A stretch of 64,000 nucleotides of DNA from the NCBI RefSeq assembly GCF_013407835.1, contig NZ_JACCBI010000001.1:2480001-2544000 (forward strand), written 5' to 3'. Below, piece by piece: positions 34,462 to 42,648 of the stretch. The position numbers and the translations under genes are program-made. The notes beneath the pieces were generated by a model. That model saw nothing but the letters and a program-made list of their open reading frames with translations, did no database searches and was not told where the DNA came from. The stretch is from Agromyces atrinae. GTDB taxonomy: Bacteria > Actinomycetota > Actinomycetes > Actinomycetales > Microbacteriaceae. Every line of letters begins with the position of its first letter. Within the stretch, counting starts at the first letter, position 1.

Positions 34462-36156
34462 GTGACAGACGAGGGACGCGTGCTCGCCGGTCGATACCGG
34501 GTGGGCGAGCGCGTCGGGCGAGGCGGGATGTCCGACGTGCATGTCGGCACCGACTCGCGCCTCGGCCGTACCGTCGCGATCAAGCTGCTGAAGCCGCAGC
34601 TCGCGACCGACCCTGCATTCCGCACGCGTTTCCGTCAGGAGGCCCAGTCGGCCGCCCGCATGGCCCACCCGACGATCGTCCGCGTGTTCGACGCGGGCGA
34701 GGAGACGGTCACCGACGACGAGGGCAACGAGCAGCAGCTCCCCTTCATCGTCATGGAGTACGTCGAGGGTCGACTGCTGCGCGACATCATCCGCGAGGGA
34801 CCGCTCGAGTCGAGCGAAGCCGTCCGCATCATCGACGGCGTCCTCACGGCCCTCGAGTACTCGCACCGCGCCGGTGTCGTGCACCGCGACATCAAGCCCG
34901 GCAACATCATGGTCACGAAGACCGGCCAGGTGAAGGTCATGGACTTCGGCATCGCCCGGGCCATCTCCGACTCGACCTCGACCGTCGCTCAGACCACGGC
35001 GATCCTCGGCACGGCGGCGTACTTCTCGCCCGAGCAGGCCAAGGGCGAGGTCGTCGACGCACGCACCGACCTCTACTCGACGGGCGTCGTGCTCTTCGAG
35101 ATGCTCACGGGTCGCCCGCCGTTCCGCGGCGACACCCCCGTCGCCGTCGCGTACCAGCACGTCAGCGAGCCGCCGGCCAAGCCGAGCACGATCAACCCGC
35201 GCGTCTCGCCGGCGCTCGACACGGTCGTGCTGCACGCGCTCGAGAAGAACCGCGACGCCCGCTTCCAGACGGCGGCCGAGTTCCGCACCGACGTCGACAT
35301 CGCCGCGTCGGGTCGGGTGCCCGTCCACCGCGTTCCGGATGCCGCAAGTCAGCTCTTCGGAGCACCGACGACGTCTCTCACGACCTCCGAGCTCGCGCTC
35401 CGCCAGCTGACCGAAGACGAGACGATGACGCGCACGCAGCGCCGTCCTCCCGCCATCTGGATCTGGTCGGGCGTCATCGCCGTCATCGTCATCGTCATCT
35501 CGGTCATGTACTGGGCGCTGACGCTGCAGCCGAACAACGACCTCCCGTCGACGTCGCGCGAGGTGCCGACCCTCACGGGAGACACCTACGAGGTCGCCGT
35601 CACGAAGCTCCAGGAGCTCGGGCTGCCCGCGACGATGCTGACCGAGGCGAGCGATTCGGTCGACGCCGAACTGGTGACGCGCACGAACCCGCCGGCCGGC
35701 ACCATCGTGGCGCCCGGCGACGTCATCACCGTGTACGTCTCGACCGGTCAGGAGACGGTCGGGCTCCCCGACCTCGCGAACAGGCCCATCGCCGAGGCCC
35801 AGCAGGCCGTCACCGATCTCGGTCTCGTCGGCGGCTCGATCACGCGTCAGAACTCGCCCACGGTGGCGGCCGACGTCGTGCTGTCGACGACGCCCGCGAG
35901 CGGCACGACGGTCAACCTCGGGTCGACGGTCGACTTCGTCGTGTCGAACGGACTCGTCCTCATGGTCGACGTTCTTGGGATGCCGCTAGCCGAAGCGACT
36001 GAGATTGTCACGGCCGACGAACGTCAGCTCAACCCGATTCCCCGACCGGATGACTCGTGCGAGGCCGAAGACGGCCAGCCGGTCACTCAGCAGTCGTTGG
36101 CGCCGGGCGACGTTCCGCAGAAGTCCGACGTCGAGCTCACGTACTGCACGGGCTGA
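34462..36156 (+). CDS. pknB: PknB: Ser/Thr kinase with PASTA repeats
   Basis: 564 residues. Kinase domain 11-275 with glycine loop 18-25, Lys41, HRD 141-143 and DFG 161-163. A Thr-rich juxtamembrane stretch (about 302-324) is a likely autophosphorylation and FHA-docking site. A membrane segment (332-352) precedes three PASTA repeats (about 369-433, 434-500, 501-563), which in relatives sense muropeptides or lipid II. GTG 34462 follows GGAGTGCAGGAG. Last gene of the kinase-shape operon. Confidence 0.96.
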   Translation: MTDEGRVLAGRYRVGERVGRGGMSDVHVGTDSRLGRTVAIKLLKPQLATDPAFRTRFRQEAQSAARMAHPTIVRVFDAGEETVTDDEGNEQQLPFIVMEYVEGRLLRDIIREGPLESSEAVRIIDGVLTALEYSHRAGVVHRDIKPGNIMVTKTGQVKVMDFGIARAISDSTSTVAQTTAILGTAAYFSPEQAKGEVVDARTDLYSTGVVLFEMLTGRPPFRGDTPVAVAYQHVSEPPAKPSTINPRVSPALDTVVLHALEKNRDARFQTAAEFRTDVDIAASGRVPVHRVPDAASQLFGAPTTSLTTSELALRQLTEDETMTRTQRRPPAIWIWSGVIAVIVIVISVMYWALTLQPNNDLPSTSREVPTLTGDTYEVAVTKLQELGLPATMLTEASDSVDAELVTRTNPPAGTIVAPGDVITVYVSTGQETVGLPDLANRPIAEAQQAVTDLGLVGGSITRQNSPTVAADVVLSTTPASGTTVNLGSTVDFVVSNGLVLMVDVLGMPLAEATEIVTADERQLNPIPRPDDSCEAEDGQPVTQQSLAPGDVPQKSDVELTYCTG

Positions 36157-36177
36157 GCCCGGTCGGGCTGACCCTGC

Positions 36178-36816
36178 TCAGGCGAGACGGACGAGCGGGC
36201 TGAGCCCTTCGGCGCGTTCGCGCGCACCGGCGAGACCGGCGTCTTCGAGCCAGTTGCCGAGCATGCGGTAGCCGCCCTCGGTGAGCACCGACTCGGGGTG
36301 GAACTGTACGCCGTAGATCGGTCGGCTCTCGTGACGCACACCCATGATGACGCCGCCGGCGGTGCGGCTCGTCACGATGAGGGCGTCGGGCTGAGTGCCG
36401 TCGACGACGGCGAGCGAGTGGTACCTCGTCGCCGTGAAGGGCTGCGGCACGCCGTCGTAGAAGTCGCTCTCGTCGTGCGTGACGAGCGACGTCTTGCCGT
36501 GCATGAGCTCTTCGGCGTTCGTGACGACGGCGCCGAGCGCTTCGGCGATGGCCTGGTGGCCGAGGCACACCCCGAGGAGCGGCTGGCCCGACTCGAGAGC
36601 GGCCTCGACGGTCGCGATCGAGACGCCGGCGTCGGACGGCTTGCCCGGCCCGGGAGAGATGAGGACGGCGTCGTACTCGGCGAGGCGCGCACGGAGGTCG
36701 CCCGGCTCGATGTCGTCGTTCCGCACGACCTCGGTCTCGGCCCCGAGTTCCTGCAGGTAGCCGTTGAGCGTGTAGACGAAGCTGTCGTAGTTGTCGATCA
36801 CGAGAACGCGGGTCAT
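36178..36816 (-). CDS. trpG: anthranilate/aminodeoxychorismate synthase glutamine amidotransferase
   Basis: 212 residues. Class I glutamine amidotransferase with catalytic Cys84 (GVCLGHQ), His173 and Glu175 (QFHPES). It supplies ammonia to a TrpE or PabB partner for tryptophan or folate synthesis; in this genomic place Actinobacteria carry an enzyme annotated trpG or pabA, and the two roles cannot be separated here. It is convergent with pknB (21-base gap). The start overlaps the 52-residue membrane protein by four bases. Confidence 0.93.
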   Translation of the reverse strand: MTRVLVIDNYDSFVYTLNGYLQELGAETEVVRNDDIEPGDLRARLAEYDAVLISPGPGKPSDAGVSIATVEAALESGQPLLGVCLGHQAIAEALGAVVTNAEELMHGKTSLVTHDESDFYDGVPQPFTATRYHSLAVVDGTQPDALIVTSRTAGGVIMGVRHESRPIYGVQFHPESVLTEGGYRMLGNWLEDAGLAGARERAEGLSPLVRLA

Positions 36817-36971
36817 TCGGTCACCGTCACTTCAATGGGGTTGACGATCTGGTCGACCCAGGGAAAGGCAAACGTGAAGAGCGCCCACACCGCGAGGGCG
36901 AGGATGCCGAGGAAGAGGATGATGCGGAGCCAGATGGGCCCCGGGAGGATCCGGAAGAGTCCCGCGTACAT
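36813..36971 (-). CDS. 52-residue single-pass membrane protein
   Basis: Small gene from ATG 36971 to TGA at 36813-36815, encoding 52 residues. One hydrophobic segment (about 13-38, with WLRIILFLGILALAVWAL) is followed by FPWVDQIVNP and an acidic end. It overlaps the amidotransferase start (ATGA) and begins three bases after the sortase stop, so all three form one unit. The codon pattern and tight overlaps support a real gene. Similar short proteins sit at this place in other Actinobacteria as far as I recall; function unknown. Confidence 0.8.
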   Translation of the reverse strand: MYAGLFRILPGPIWLRIILFLGILALAVWALFTFAFPWVDQIVNPIEVTVTE

Positions 36972-36974
36972 GGT

Positions 36975-37760
36975 CTACTGCCCCCAAGCGGCGACGTCGG
37001 CCGCGATCTCGTCGGGCACCCGGTTCTCGGATGCGGGTATCCAGGACTCGAGCACGCCGTACGCGATGATGCGCTCGGCGGTCGAGAGCAACGGGTTGCA
37101 GCTCGTGAGCGTGATGATGCGATCGACGGGCGGCATCTCCGGCTGGTGCGGAACGGCGGCGAGCACCTCGACGGTCTGCGGCGTGACGTACTCGAGGTCG
37201 CGGAACCGGTAGGTGTACCAGCCGTCGGGCGTCTGGATGAAGATGCCGTCGCCGAGCTGCAGCTGCTCGATCTCGTGCATGCCTCCGCCGTAGGCGCTAC
37301 GGTGCGACGCGATCACGAAGTTGCCGACCTCGCCGGGGCGCTGCGTCTCGGGGTAGTGCCCGACTCCGAGCGTCTCGCTGTTCAAGACGTTGAGGCCAAC
37401 GCCTTCGGCGATCGTGCGCTGCGATCCCTCGCCGAACCGCGGAACGTACATGATGCCGATCGGCTGCCCGTCGCTGTACGTCGCCGTGCCGACGACCGGG
37501 TCCCCGGGATCGACGGGTTCGGCGGTCTCCGACGGCGTCGTGGTCGGCGGGGCCTCCGTCATCCACTCGCGGCTGAGGTCGCTCGCCGCGCTCGACTGCT
37601 GGCCGGCCATGATGGCGTCGTTCCACCACAGCTGCCACGCGAGGAAGAGCAGGATGACGACGCCGGCGGTCAGGAGGAGCTCGCCGAGCACGCCGAAGAA
37701 GCTCACTCGCGCGCGCTTTCGACGCGGGCGCGCGCGAAGGGTCTCAGAGGCCTCGGACAT
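36975..37760 (-). CDS. class E sortase
   Basis: 261 residues. An N-terminal basic region and membrane anchor (about 22-43) precede the sortase domain with His153 (ASHRSAYGG), catalytic Cys221 (TLTSCNP) and Arg230. Class E sortases in high-GC Actinobacteria attach LAxTG proteins to the cell wall. The protease at 6579-8561 ends in LANTG and is a predicted substrate. It leads the unit sortase, small membrane protein, amidotransferase. Confidence 0.93.
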   Translation of the reverse strand: MSEASETLRARPRRKRARVSFFGVLGELLLTAGVVILLFLAWQLWWNDAIMAGQQSSAASDLSREWMTEAPPTTTPSETAEPVDPGDPVVGTATYSDGQPIGIMYVPRFGEGSQRTIAEGVGLNVLNSETLGVGHYPETQRPGEVGNFVIASHRSAYGGGMHEIEQLQLGDGIFIQTPDGWYTYRFRDLEYVTPQTVEVLAAVPHQPEMPPVDRIITLTSCNPLLSTAERIIAYGVLESWIPASENRVPDEIAADVAAWGQ

Positions 37761-37823
37761 AACCTGGATTCTAGTTCCCTCACCCGGGTGAAGAGGTCGA
37801 CGGAACGGAGGCCGTCTTCAGGC

Positions 37824-37829
37824 TAGAAT
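37824..37829 (+). promoter_or_regulatory. -10 box of crgA (leaderless)
   Basis: TAGAAT, seven bases before ATG 37837. No good -35 hexamer is seen at 16-18 bases. The position favours ATG 37837 over the in-frame GTG at 37831 as the start. Confidence 0.5.
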
Positions 37830-37836
37830 CGTGGGC

Positions 37837-38076
37837 ATGGCACGCACGAAGACTCAGAAGCCCGCGCGCGCGGAACAGCCGAGCGGTGAAGACCTCCCGA
37901 ACCCGGTGTGGTTCAAGCCCGTCATGTTCGGGTTCATGCTCGTCGGTCTCGCCTGGATCATCGTCTTCTACGTGAGCCAGGGCACGCTGCCGATCCCGAG
38001 CCTCGACTCGTGGAACATCCTCATCGGCTTCGGAATCGCCTTCATCGGCTTCCTCATGACCACTCGCTGGCGATAG
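37837..38076 (+). CDS. crgA: CrgA: cell division regulator
   Basis: 79 residues with two membrane segments (about 30-48 and 58-75) around an SQGTLPIPSLDSWN loop, the typical CrgA layout. In Streptomyces and mycobacteria it links FtsZ, FtsI and wall synthesis at the septum. It is normally found near pknAB and sortase genes, as here. It is followed by a strong terminator. Confidence 0.95.
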   Translation: MARTKTQKPARAEQPSGEDLPNPVWFKPVMFGFMLVGLAWIIVFYVSQGTLPIPSLDSWNILIGFGIAFIGFLMTTRWR

Positions 38077-38100
38077 CGACCACAGAACTCAGTGCCTTCG

Positions 38101-38136
38101 GGGGCGATCACGTCACGTGATCGTCCCCTTTCGTTT
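38101..38136 (+). terminator. crgA terminator
   Basis: A 12-base-pair stem with one bulged T (38101-38112 with 38116-38128), three-base loop, followed by TTTCGTTT. Classic intrinsic terminator 24 bases after the crgA stop. Confidence 0.85.
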
Positions 38137-38190
38137 ATCTCCGGTTAAGCGAATCACACCGGTGTAACTCTCCCCAGGTGTTAATAAACC

Positions 38191-38199
38191 TGTGGATAA
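38191..38199 (-). promoter_or_regulatory. perfect DnaA box outside oriC
   Basis: TGTGGATAA on the plus strand (TTATCCACA on the minus), in an AT-richer stretch (GTTAATAAACC) between crgA and the rhomboid gene, some 15 kb from oriC. Confidence 0.5.
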
Positions 38200-38221
38200 C
38201 TCCCGGCCCGGAGTCGACGGG

Positions 38222-39085
38222 TCAGAGAGCCCCGACCTTCCAGCGCGCGACGATGATGCCGACGGCGACGAGGAGCACGGCGATGCCGATGAGCAGACCG
38301 ATCTGCAGGCCCTTCTGCGAACGCTTCCGCGTCTCGAAGTAGACGAGGCCCACGAGCGCACCGCCGACGAGGCCGCCGAGGTGCGCCTGCCACGAAATGT
38401 TCATGCCGGGGATGAAGCCGATGACGAGGTTGATGCCGAGCAGCACGTAGAGCTGGGTCAGGTTGCCGCCGAGTCGCCGCTGGATGACGACGAAGGCGCC
38501 CATGAGACCGAAGATCGCGCCCGACGCACCGAGCACTCCCGAGTTGACGGGAGCGAGGATGACGACGCCGACGGATCCCGCGAGGCCGGCGATCAGATAA
38601 AGCGACAGGAATCGCCATCGCCCGAGCATGCCCTCGAGCAGCTGCCCGAAGATCCACAGCGTGTACATGTTGAGCAGGATGTGGAAGATCAGCCCCGTCG
38701 AGTGCAGGAAGACCGACGTGAGCATGCGCCACGGCTCGAACTGGATCTCGGTGAGGAACACCGGGTTGAAGAAGAGGGCGTCCGTGACGCCGAGCCCCGG
38801 GATCCACTGCAGTACGTACACGAGCGCCGTGAGGGCGATGATCGAGTACGTCACGACGGGCGCGCCGTTGCGGCCGGCCGCTCGGATGCGCGTGAACGCC
38901 GCGGGCTTCGTGCGCGGAGCGTTCTGCCGCTGCTCCTTCATGCACTCGGGGCAGATGACGCCCACCGCCGCCTGTGTCTGGCACTCGGGGCAGACCGTGC
39001 GGCCGCACCTCTGGCACAGGATGAAACTCTGCCTCGACGGATGCCGGTAGCAGTAGTTCGCGGCGTCGGTGGGCGCCTGACTCAT
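38222..39085 (-). CDS. rhomboid intramembrane serine protease with N-terminal zinc-ribbon-like region
   Basis: 287 residues. The first 50 contain four CxxC-type pairs or near pairs (CYRH, CQRCG, CPEC, CPEC), suggesting a zinc ribbon. The six-segment rhomboid core has HILLN (His135, Asn139), catalytic Ser188 in GASG and His235 (QAHLGGLVGG). It cleaves membrane-protein segments within the bilayer; substrates unknown. It lies six bases past the cyclophilin gene end on the same strand. Confidence 0.95.
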   Translation of the reverse strand: MSQAPTDAANYCYRHPSRQSFILCQRCGRTVCPECQTQAAVGVICPECMKEQRQNAPRTKPAAFTRIRAAGRNGAPVVTYSIIALTALVYVLQWIPGLGVTDALFFNPVFLTEIQFEPWRMLTSVFLHSTGLIFHILLNMYTLWIFGQLLEGMLGRWRFLSLYLIAGLAGSVGVVILAPVNSGVLGASGAIFGLMGAFVVIQRRLGGNLTQLYVLLGINLVIGFIPGMNISWQAHLGGLVGGALVGLVYFETRKRSQKGLQIGLLIGIAVLLVAVGIIVARWKVGAL

Positions 39086-39091
39086 CGAGGG

Positions 39092-39631
39092 TTAGAGGTT
39101 CTCGACGGAGATGCTCTCGATGACGACGTCGTCGAGCGGCTTGTCGCGCCCGTCGGTCGGCACCGCGGCGAGCTTCTCGACGATGGCCTGGCTGTCGGCA
39201 TCCGTCACGCGACCGAAGATCGAGTGCTTGCCCTGCAGCCACGTCGTCGGAGCGACCGTGATGAAGAACTGCGAACCGTTCGTGCCGCGTCCGTTCTGGA
39301 TGCCGGCGTTGGCCATGGCGAAGACGTAGGGCTCGGTGAAGTCGAGCTCGGAGGTGATCTCGTCGTCGAACTGGTAGCCGGGGCCGCCGAAGCCCTTACC
39401 GAGCGGGTCGCCGCCCTGGATCATGAAGCCGGGGATGATGCGGTGGAAGATGACGCCGTCGTAGAGCGGGGCGGTCGACTTCACGCCGGTCTCGGGGTGG
39501 GTCCACTCGATCTCGCCGGTCGCGAGACCCGTGAAGTTCTTCACGGTCTTCGGAGCCTGGTGGCCGTAGAGGTCGACCTTGATCGGGCCGAGGGTGGTGT
39601 TGATGGTCGCTACTGCGGTGGGAAGAGCCAT
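39092..39631 (-). CDS. ppiA: cyclophilin-type peptidylprolyl isomerase
   Basis: 179 residues. The complete cyclophilin domain has FHRIIPGFMIQGGD, GTNGSQFFIT and LQGKHSIFGRV, including the catalytic Arg of HRI. There is no signal peptide, so it is a cytoplasmic folding helper. Start ATG 39631 gives the usual MALPTAVATI beginning; an in-frame ATG at 39640, seven bases after AGGA, is an alternative adding three residues. Confidence 0.95.
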   Translation of the reverse strand: MALPTAVATINTTLGPIKVDLYGHQAPKTVKNFTGLATGEIEWTHPETGVKSTAPLYDGVIFHRIIPGFMIQGGDPLGKGFGGPGYQFDDEITSELDFTEPYVFAMANAGIQNGRGTNGSQFFITVAPTTWLQGKHSIFGRVTDADSQAIVEKLAAVPTDGRDKPLDDVVIESISVENL

Positions 39632-39748
39632 AGCAAACATTCTCGCATCCTGGGAACCCCTCCGGTCGCATTCGGACTCCCACCGCCTTCGCAGGCGCAA
39701 CAGTGGCAAGATGGGGGAGTTGCTTCTCACACGATGGAGGTCGAGACC

Positions 39749-40273
39749 ATGAGCCTGTCACGCAAGCGCAAGAAGGAACTCAAGCGGTTGCGCTCGAGTG
39801 CGGAAGAGTTGTGGGGCAACCAGCAGCACGTCCTCGACCACGCGAACAGCGTTGCCCGTGAGGCGAGCCGCCAGCTCGGCGCTCTCACTCGCGAGGAAGT
39901 CGCGCCCCGCGTGCGCGACGGTTACCAGTCCTACGTTCAGCCCGGCGTCGACGCGACGCGTGCATTCGCCCGCGGTGCCGGCAAGGTCGTCGACCGCACG
40001 GTGCTTCCCGCCGTCGGCAGCGCGATCGGTTCGGTGCTCGCCATCGGCGACATCGCCAACGACACGCGCGTGCGCAAGGCCCTCTCGCGAGTGAGCCCCG
40101 CTCTCGTCCCGCAGAAGAAGAAGTCCGGATTCGGCACCTACCTCGCCATCGGCGCGGGTGTCGTGGCCGCCGGTGCCGTCGCGTATGCCGTGTGGCAGAC
40201 GTTCCGCGCCGACGACGAGCTCTGGGTTTCCGACGACGAGCCCGAGACGCCCTCCGAGGCTGCTGCGGTCTAA
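39749..40273 (+). CDS. conserved actinobacterial protein, basic N-terminus and C-terminal membrane segment
   Basis: 174 residues from ATG 39749, placed eight bases after GGAGG; an upstream in-frame ATG at 39734 is less likely. Begins SLSRKRKKELKRLRSSAEELW, then an amphipathic helical middle (about 30-90), Ala/Gly-rich hydrophobic stretch at 135-155 and an acidic tail (DDEPETPSEAAAV). Relatives in Microbacteriaceae are sometimes labelled DNA helicase without support. Function unknown. A perfect hairpin follows. Confidence 0.75.
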   Translation: MSLSRKRKKELKRLRSSAEELWGNQQHVLDHANSVAREASRQLGALTREEVAPRVRDGYQSYVQPGVDATRAFARGAGKVVDRTVLPAVGSAIGSVLAIGDIANDTRVRKALSRVSPALVPQKKKSGFGTYLAIGAGVVAAGAVAYAVWQTFRADDELWVSDDEPETPSEAAAV

Positions 40274-40288
40274 CCGCACTCGACGTAT

Positions 40289-40324
40289 CGAAGCGCCCGC
40301 CCTGTGATCAGGGCGGGCGCTTCG
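40289..40324 (+). terminator. strong hairpin terminator
   Basis: A perfect 16-base stem (40289-40304 with 40309-40324) with a TGAT loop, 15 bases after the preceding stop. No T-run, but the longest hairpin in the area. Confidence 0.75.
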
Positions 40325-40406
40325 TCGTACCCGGGGTTGCGGCGCACCGACTCGGGCCGCTAACGTCAGTACCCGTCTGGGTCTAGCAATCGAAAGGAGG
40401 AGCTTC

Positions 40407-40487
40407 ATGTTTATTCGTCAGGAACCGTTCATCGCAGGAATGGCCGTCGTGCACGGAGTGACCTCCTTCGGAGTCAGCTCCCACTAA
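40407..40487 (+). CDS. possible 26-residue leader peptide
   Basis: ATG 40407 to TAA at 40485-40487, with an excellent ribosome site AAAGGAGG (40393-40400) six bases upstream. The peptide is MFIRQEPFIAGM followed by AVVHGVTSFGVSSH; no membrane helix. The ribosome site AAGGAGG (40394-40400) is perfectly complementary to CCTCCTT inside the ORF (40462-40468), and CG/CG pairs extend the helix past one bulged A. This could switch translation. About 217 bases of structured-looking sequence then precede the next gene. Whether it is a leader or a functional microprotein is open. Confidence 0.5.
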   Translation: MFIRQEPFIAGMAVVHGVTSFGVSSH

Positions 40488-40704
40488 CGCTCGTCGATCA
40501 CCCCGCTGCCTGAGTCGCAGCGCTGATCGCCGCATTCTGCCTGTGATGCACCGTCTCGACACGAGACCTCTGCCTCCTCTCGAGAGCCCTGTCTCTCGTC
40601 ATCCCCTCTGATCGTCGCTCGCCAGCGGCATCCCGTCGGGTGCGTCTCACTGGCACGCCCGGAGACGACGGTCACCTCTCCGATCTCCTGAAGGAATCAC
40701 CACC
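40488..40704 (+). other. structured leader region before the 70-residue protein
   Basis: No convincing gene. Holds a hairpin GTCTCG-ACA-CGAGAC (40553-40567), a CTCTCGAGAG palindrome just after it, and a 21-codon ORF (40546-40611) without a good ribosome site. It may be the untranslated leader linking the 26-codon ORF to the gene at 40705. Confidence 0.35.
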
Positions 40705-40917
40705 GTGAACACGCACGTCCTCACTGCCCACCCGCCGAGCCCCGTGGAGCGCGCCGCGCTCCGCCTCGGCCTCCTCCTCGTCTCGTGGAGCCGTCGCCGG
40801 CGCCATGAGGCCTACGACCGCGAAGCACACCGCCGCCAGCTGCAGCACGATGCGGAGCTCACGCGTCGCTACGAAGCGGCGCGGAATTCCGGCTACCTGC
40901 TCTGCGGCCCGCGATGA
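40705..40917 (+). CDS. small basic protein of unknown function
   Basis: 70 residues from GTG 40705, with GAAGGAA upstream. A short hydrophobic segment (ALRLGLLLVSW) is followed by a very basic stretch (SRRRRHEAYDREAHRRQLQ) and a charged helix. Proteins of this style (ERxALRLGLxLxxWxRR) are common in Microbacteriaceae near the membrane. No known function. Confidence 0.6.
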   Translation: MNTHVLTAHPPSPVERAALRLGLLLVSWSRRRRHEAYDREAHRRQLQHDAELTRRYEAARNSGYLLCGPR

Positions 40918-40953
40918 ACACCTCACCCGCCACCGTCGACGGGGATCCGACTC

Positions 40954-41397
40954 TCACGCGAGGGGCGGAACTCCGTCGGCGGGCTCGGCGTCGTTCAGGC
41001 GCAGGGCGACGTCGAGCAGGCTCACGCGCTTGAGCCCGGCGACCTCGTCGAGCGGAACCCAGCGGGCTTCGTCGCTCGACCCGTCGATCTCGTTGCGCAA
41101 CGCACCGCCGGTGACGTGGGCGCGGTAGACGACCCGCATCGCGTACAGCGGTACGTCACCCGAGAAGCGACGTTCGGCGGGCACGGTGATCGTGTCGATG
41201 CCGAGCAGCCGATCGATCTCGGCCTCGTAGCCCGTCTCCTCCGAGATCTCGCGGACCGCAGCGACCGCGGGATGCTCCTCGCCCTCGATACCGCCGCCGG
41301 GGAGCGTCCACCCGTCACGGCCGTGCTCGTTCCAGTGCGAGAGCAGGATGCGGCCGTCGTCGATGATGACGGCGTAAGCGGCGATGCGGATGTCCAT
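40954..41397 (-). CDS. NUDIX hydrolase
   Basis: 147 residues. The NUDIX box is complete at about 35-57 (GGIEGEEHPAV, then REISEETGY), giving the Mg2+-binding REUxEE core. It hydrolyses a nucleoside diphosphate linked compound; substrate unknown. The ATG at 41397 lies six bases after TAGGGT (41409-41404), a leaderless layout, and is chosen over GTG 41403. Divergent from the next gene. Confidence 0.9.
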   Translation of the reverse strand: MDIRIAAYAVIIDDGRILLSHWNEHGRDGWTLPGGGIEGEEHPAVAAVREISEETGYEAEIDRLLGIDTITVPAERRFSGDVPLYAMRVVYRAHVTGGALRNEIDGSSDEARWVPLDEVAGLKRVSLLDVALRLNDAEPADGVPPLA

Positions 41398-41468
41398 CTG
41401 CACACCCTAGCCGCGCCACGCTGAATGCCGGCCGCCATGCGGTGCTGACCCGTCGATAGGTTCGAGGT

Positions 41469-42581
41469 GTGCCTTCTCGCCCCACCCTCGCCGCAGCCCT
41501 CGACACCTCGGCTTTGACAGGGCCCATCGATAAGGCGGCGCTTCGCGTCTACCGCGAAACCCTGCCGTCCGACCTACGGCCAGGCCTCAAGGCGACCGTC
41601 GTTCCCGCGGCGATCCTCTTCGTCGCGTCCATCTTCCTCATCAGCTTCTGGTCACTCGTCATCGGCGTGAACGATCTCGGCACGTCGGCGAATGACCACC
41701 TCATGCGGGGCCTCATCGGGTTCATCTATCTCGCGATGCCGATCCTCGCCGTCGTCCTCATCGTTCGGGGGCTCTGGGTCAGGCGCGGAACACGTCAGTT
41801 TCGCCTCGATCGCTTCGCTCGCGACAACCGTCTGCTCTATACGCCGAGCAGTGTGCCGCTCCTCTTCCCGGGCATGATCTTCACAGCGGGGCACAGTGCG
41901 TTGGGCCGTGACATCATGCGGCAATCGACGGGGTCGACGGTGATCGGCAACTACCAGTACACCGTCGGGTCGGGCAAGAACCAGAGCCGGCACCGTTGGG
42001 GATTCGCATCGATCCAGCTCGGTACCTCCCTGCCGCACATCGTGCTCGACGCGACCGGCAACAACTCACTGTTCGGCGGCTCGAACCTGCCGGAGGGATT
42101 CCGTCGCGACCAACGGCTCGAGCTCGAGGGTGACTTCTCGAAGCACTTCACGCTCTACTGCCCGCGCGGCTATGAGAGCGATGCTCTCTACCTCTTCACC
42201 CCCGACATCATGGCCCGCTTCATCGACCATGCTGCCGAACTCGATGTCGAGATCATCGACGACCGCCTGTACCTCTACTCCAAACGCGACCTATCGACAC
42301 TCGATCCCGCGACCTGGGAGTGGCTCGTCACGACGCTCGACGCGCTCGGCGAGAAGGTCGACCGCTGGCAGCGTTGGCGGGATTCGCGGCTGGGCGACGT
42401 CGCGGTCGTTGAGGGCGATAGCGGGATGCCTCGGATCGTGCGCCCACCGCGTGGCGTAGCAGCGACCGGGCGCCGCCTGACGAAGCGCACCGCGTGGGTG
42501 AGCGCCGTGCTGATGGTCGCATTCTTGCTCCTCGGCCTCTACTCGATGCTGGAGGACGTCGTGTCGTGGCTACTGCGATGA
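41469..42581 (+). CDS. membrane protein of unknown function, tandem paralogue 1
   Basis: 370 residues. Two N-terminal membrane segments (about 43-66 and 79-100) and one near the C-terminus (about 345-366) frame a soluble domain of about 230 residues, which begins FRLDRFARDNRLLY and contains LGTSLPHIVLDATGNNSLF, GDFSKHFTLYCPRGYESDA and FTPDIMARFIDHAAELDVEI. The last part resembles DUF3137-like domains. No catalytic motif is apparent. GTG 41469 follows TAGGTT (41457-41462) by six bases (leaderless). Followed by a close paralogue. Confidence 0.85.
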   Translation: MPSRPTLAAALDTSALTGPIDKAALRVYRETLPSDLRPGLKATVVPAAILFVASIFLISFWSLVIGVNDLGTSANDHLMRGLIGFIYLAMPILAVVLIVRGLWVRRGTRQFRLDRFARDNRLLYTPSSVPLLFPGMIFTAGHSALGRDIMRQSTGSTVIGNYQYTVGSGKNQSRHRWGFASIQLGTSLPHIVLDATGNNSLFGGSNLPEGFRRDQRLELEGDFSKHFTLYCPRGYESDALYLFTPDIMARFIDHAAELDVEIIDDRLYLYSKRDLSTLDPATWEWLVTTLDALGEKVDRWQRWRDSRLGDVAVVEGDSGMPRIVRPPRGVAATGRRLTKRTAWVSAVLMVAFLLLGLYSMLEDVVSWLLR

Positions 42582-42648
42582 GTCTGTCGGCGCACATGCC
42601 CCTGGCTGCCTGCGCCACCGCGCCGACGCGCGCCGGTAGGTTGACCAG

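Noticed and set aside
36156..36169. AGCCC-GGTC-GGGCT hairpin between pknB and the amidotransferase gene
   Set aside because: Only five base pairs and no T-run; too weak to call a terminator.
40546..40611. 21-codon ORF in the leader before the 70-residue protein
   Set aside because: No proper ribosome site, and its sequence is dominated by hairpin-forming DNA; treated as part of the leader.
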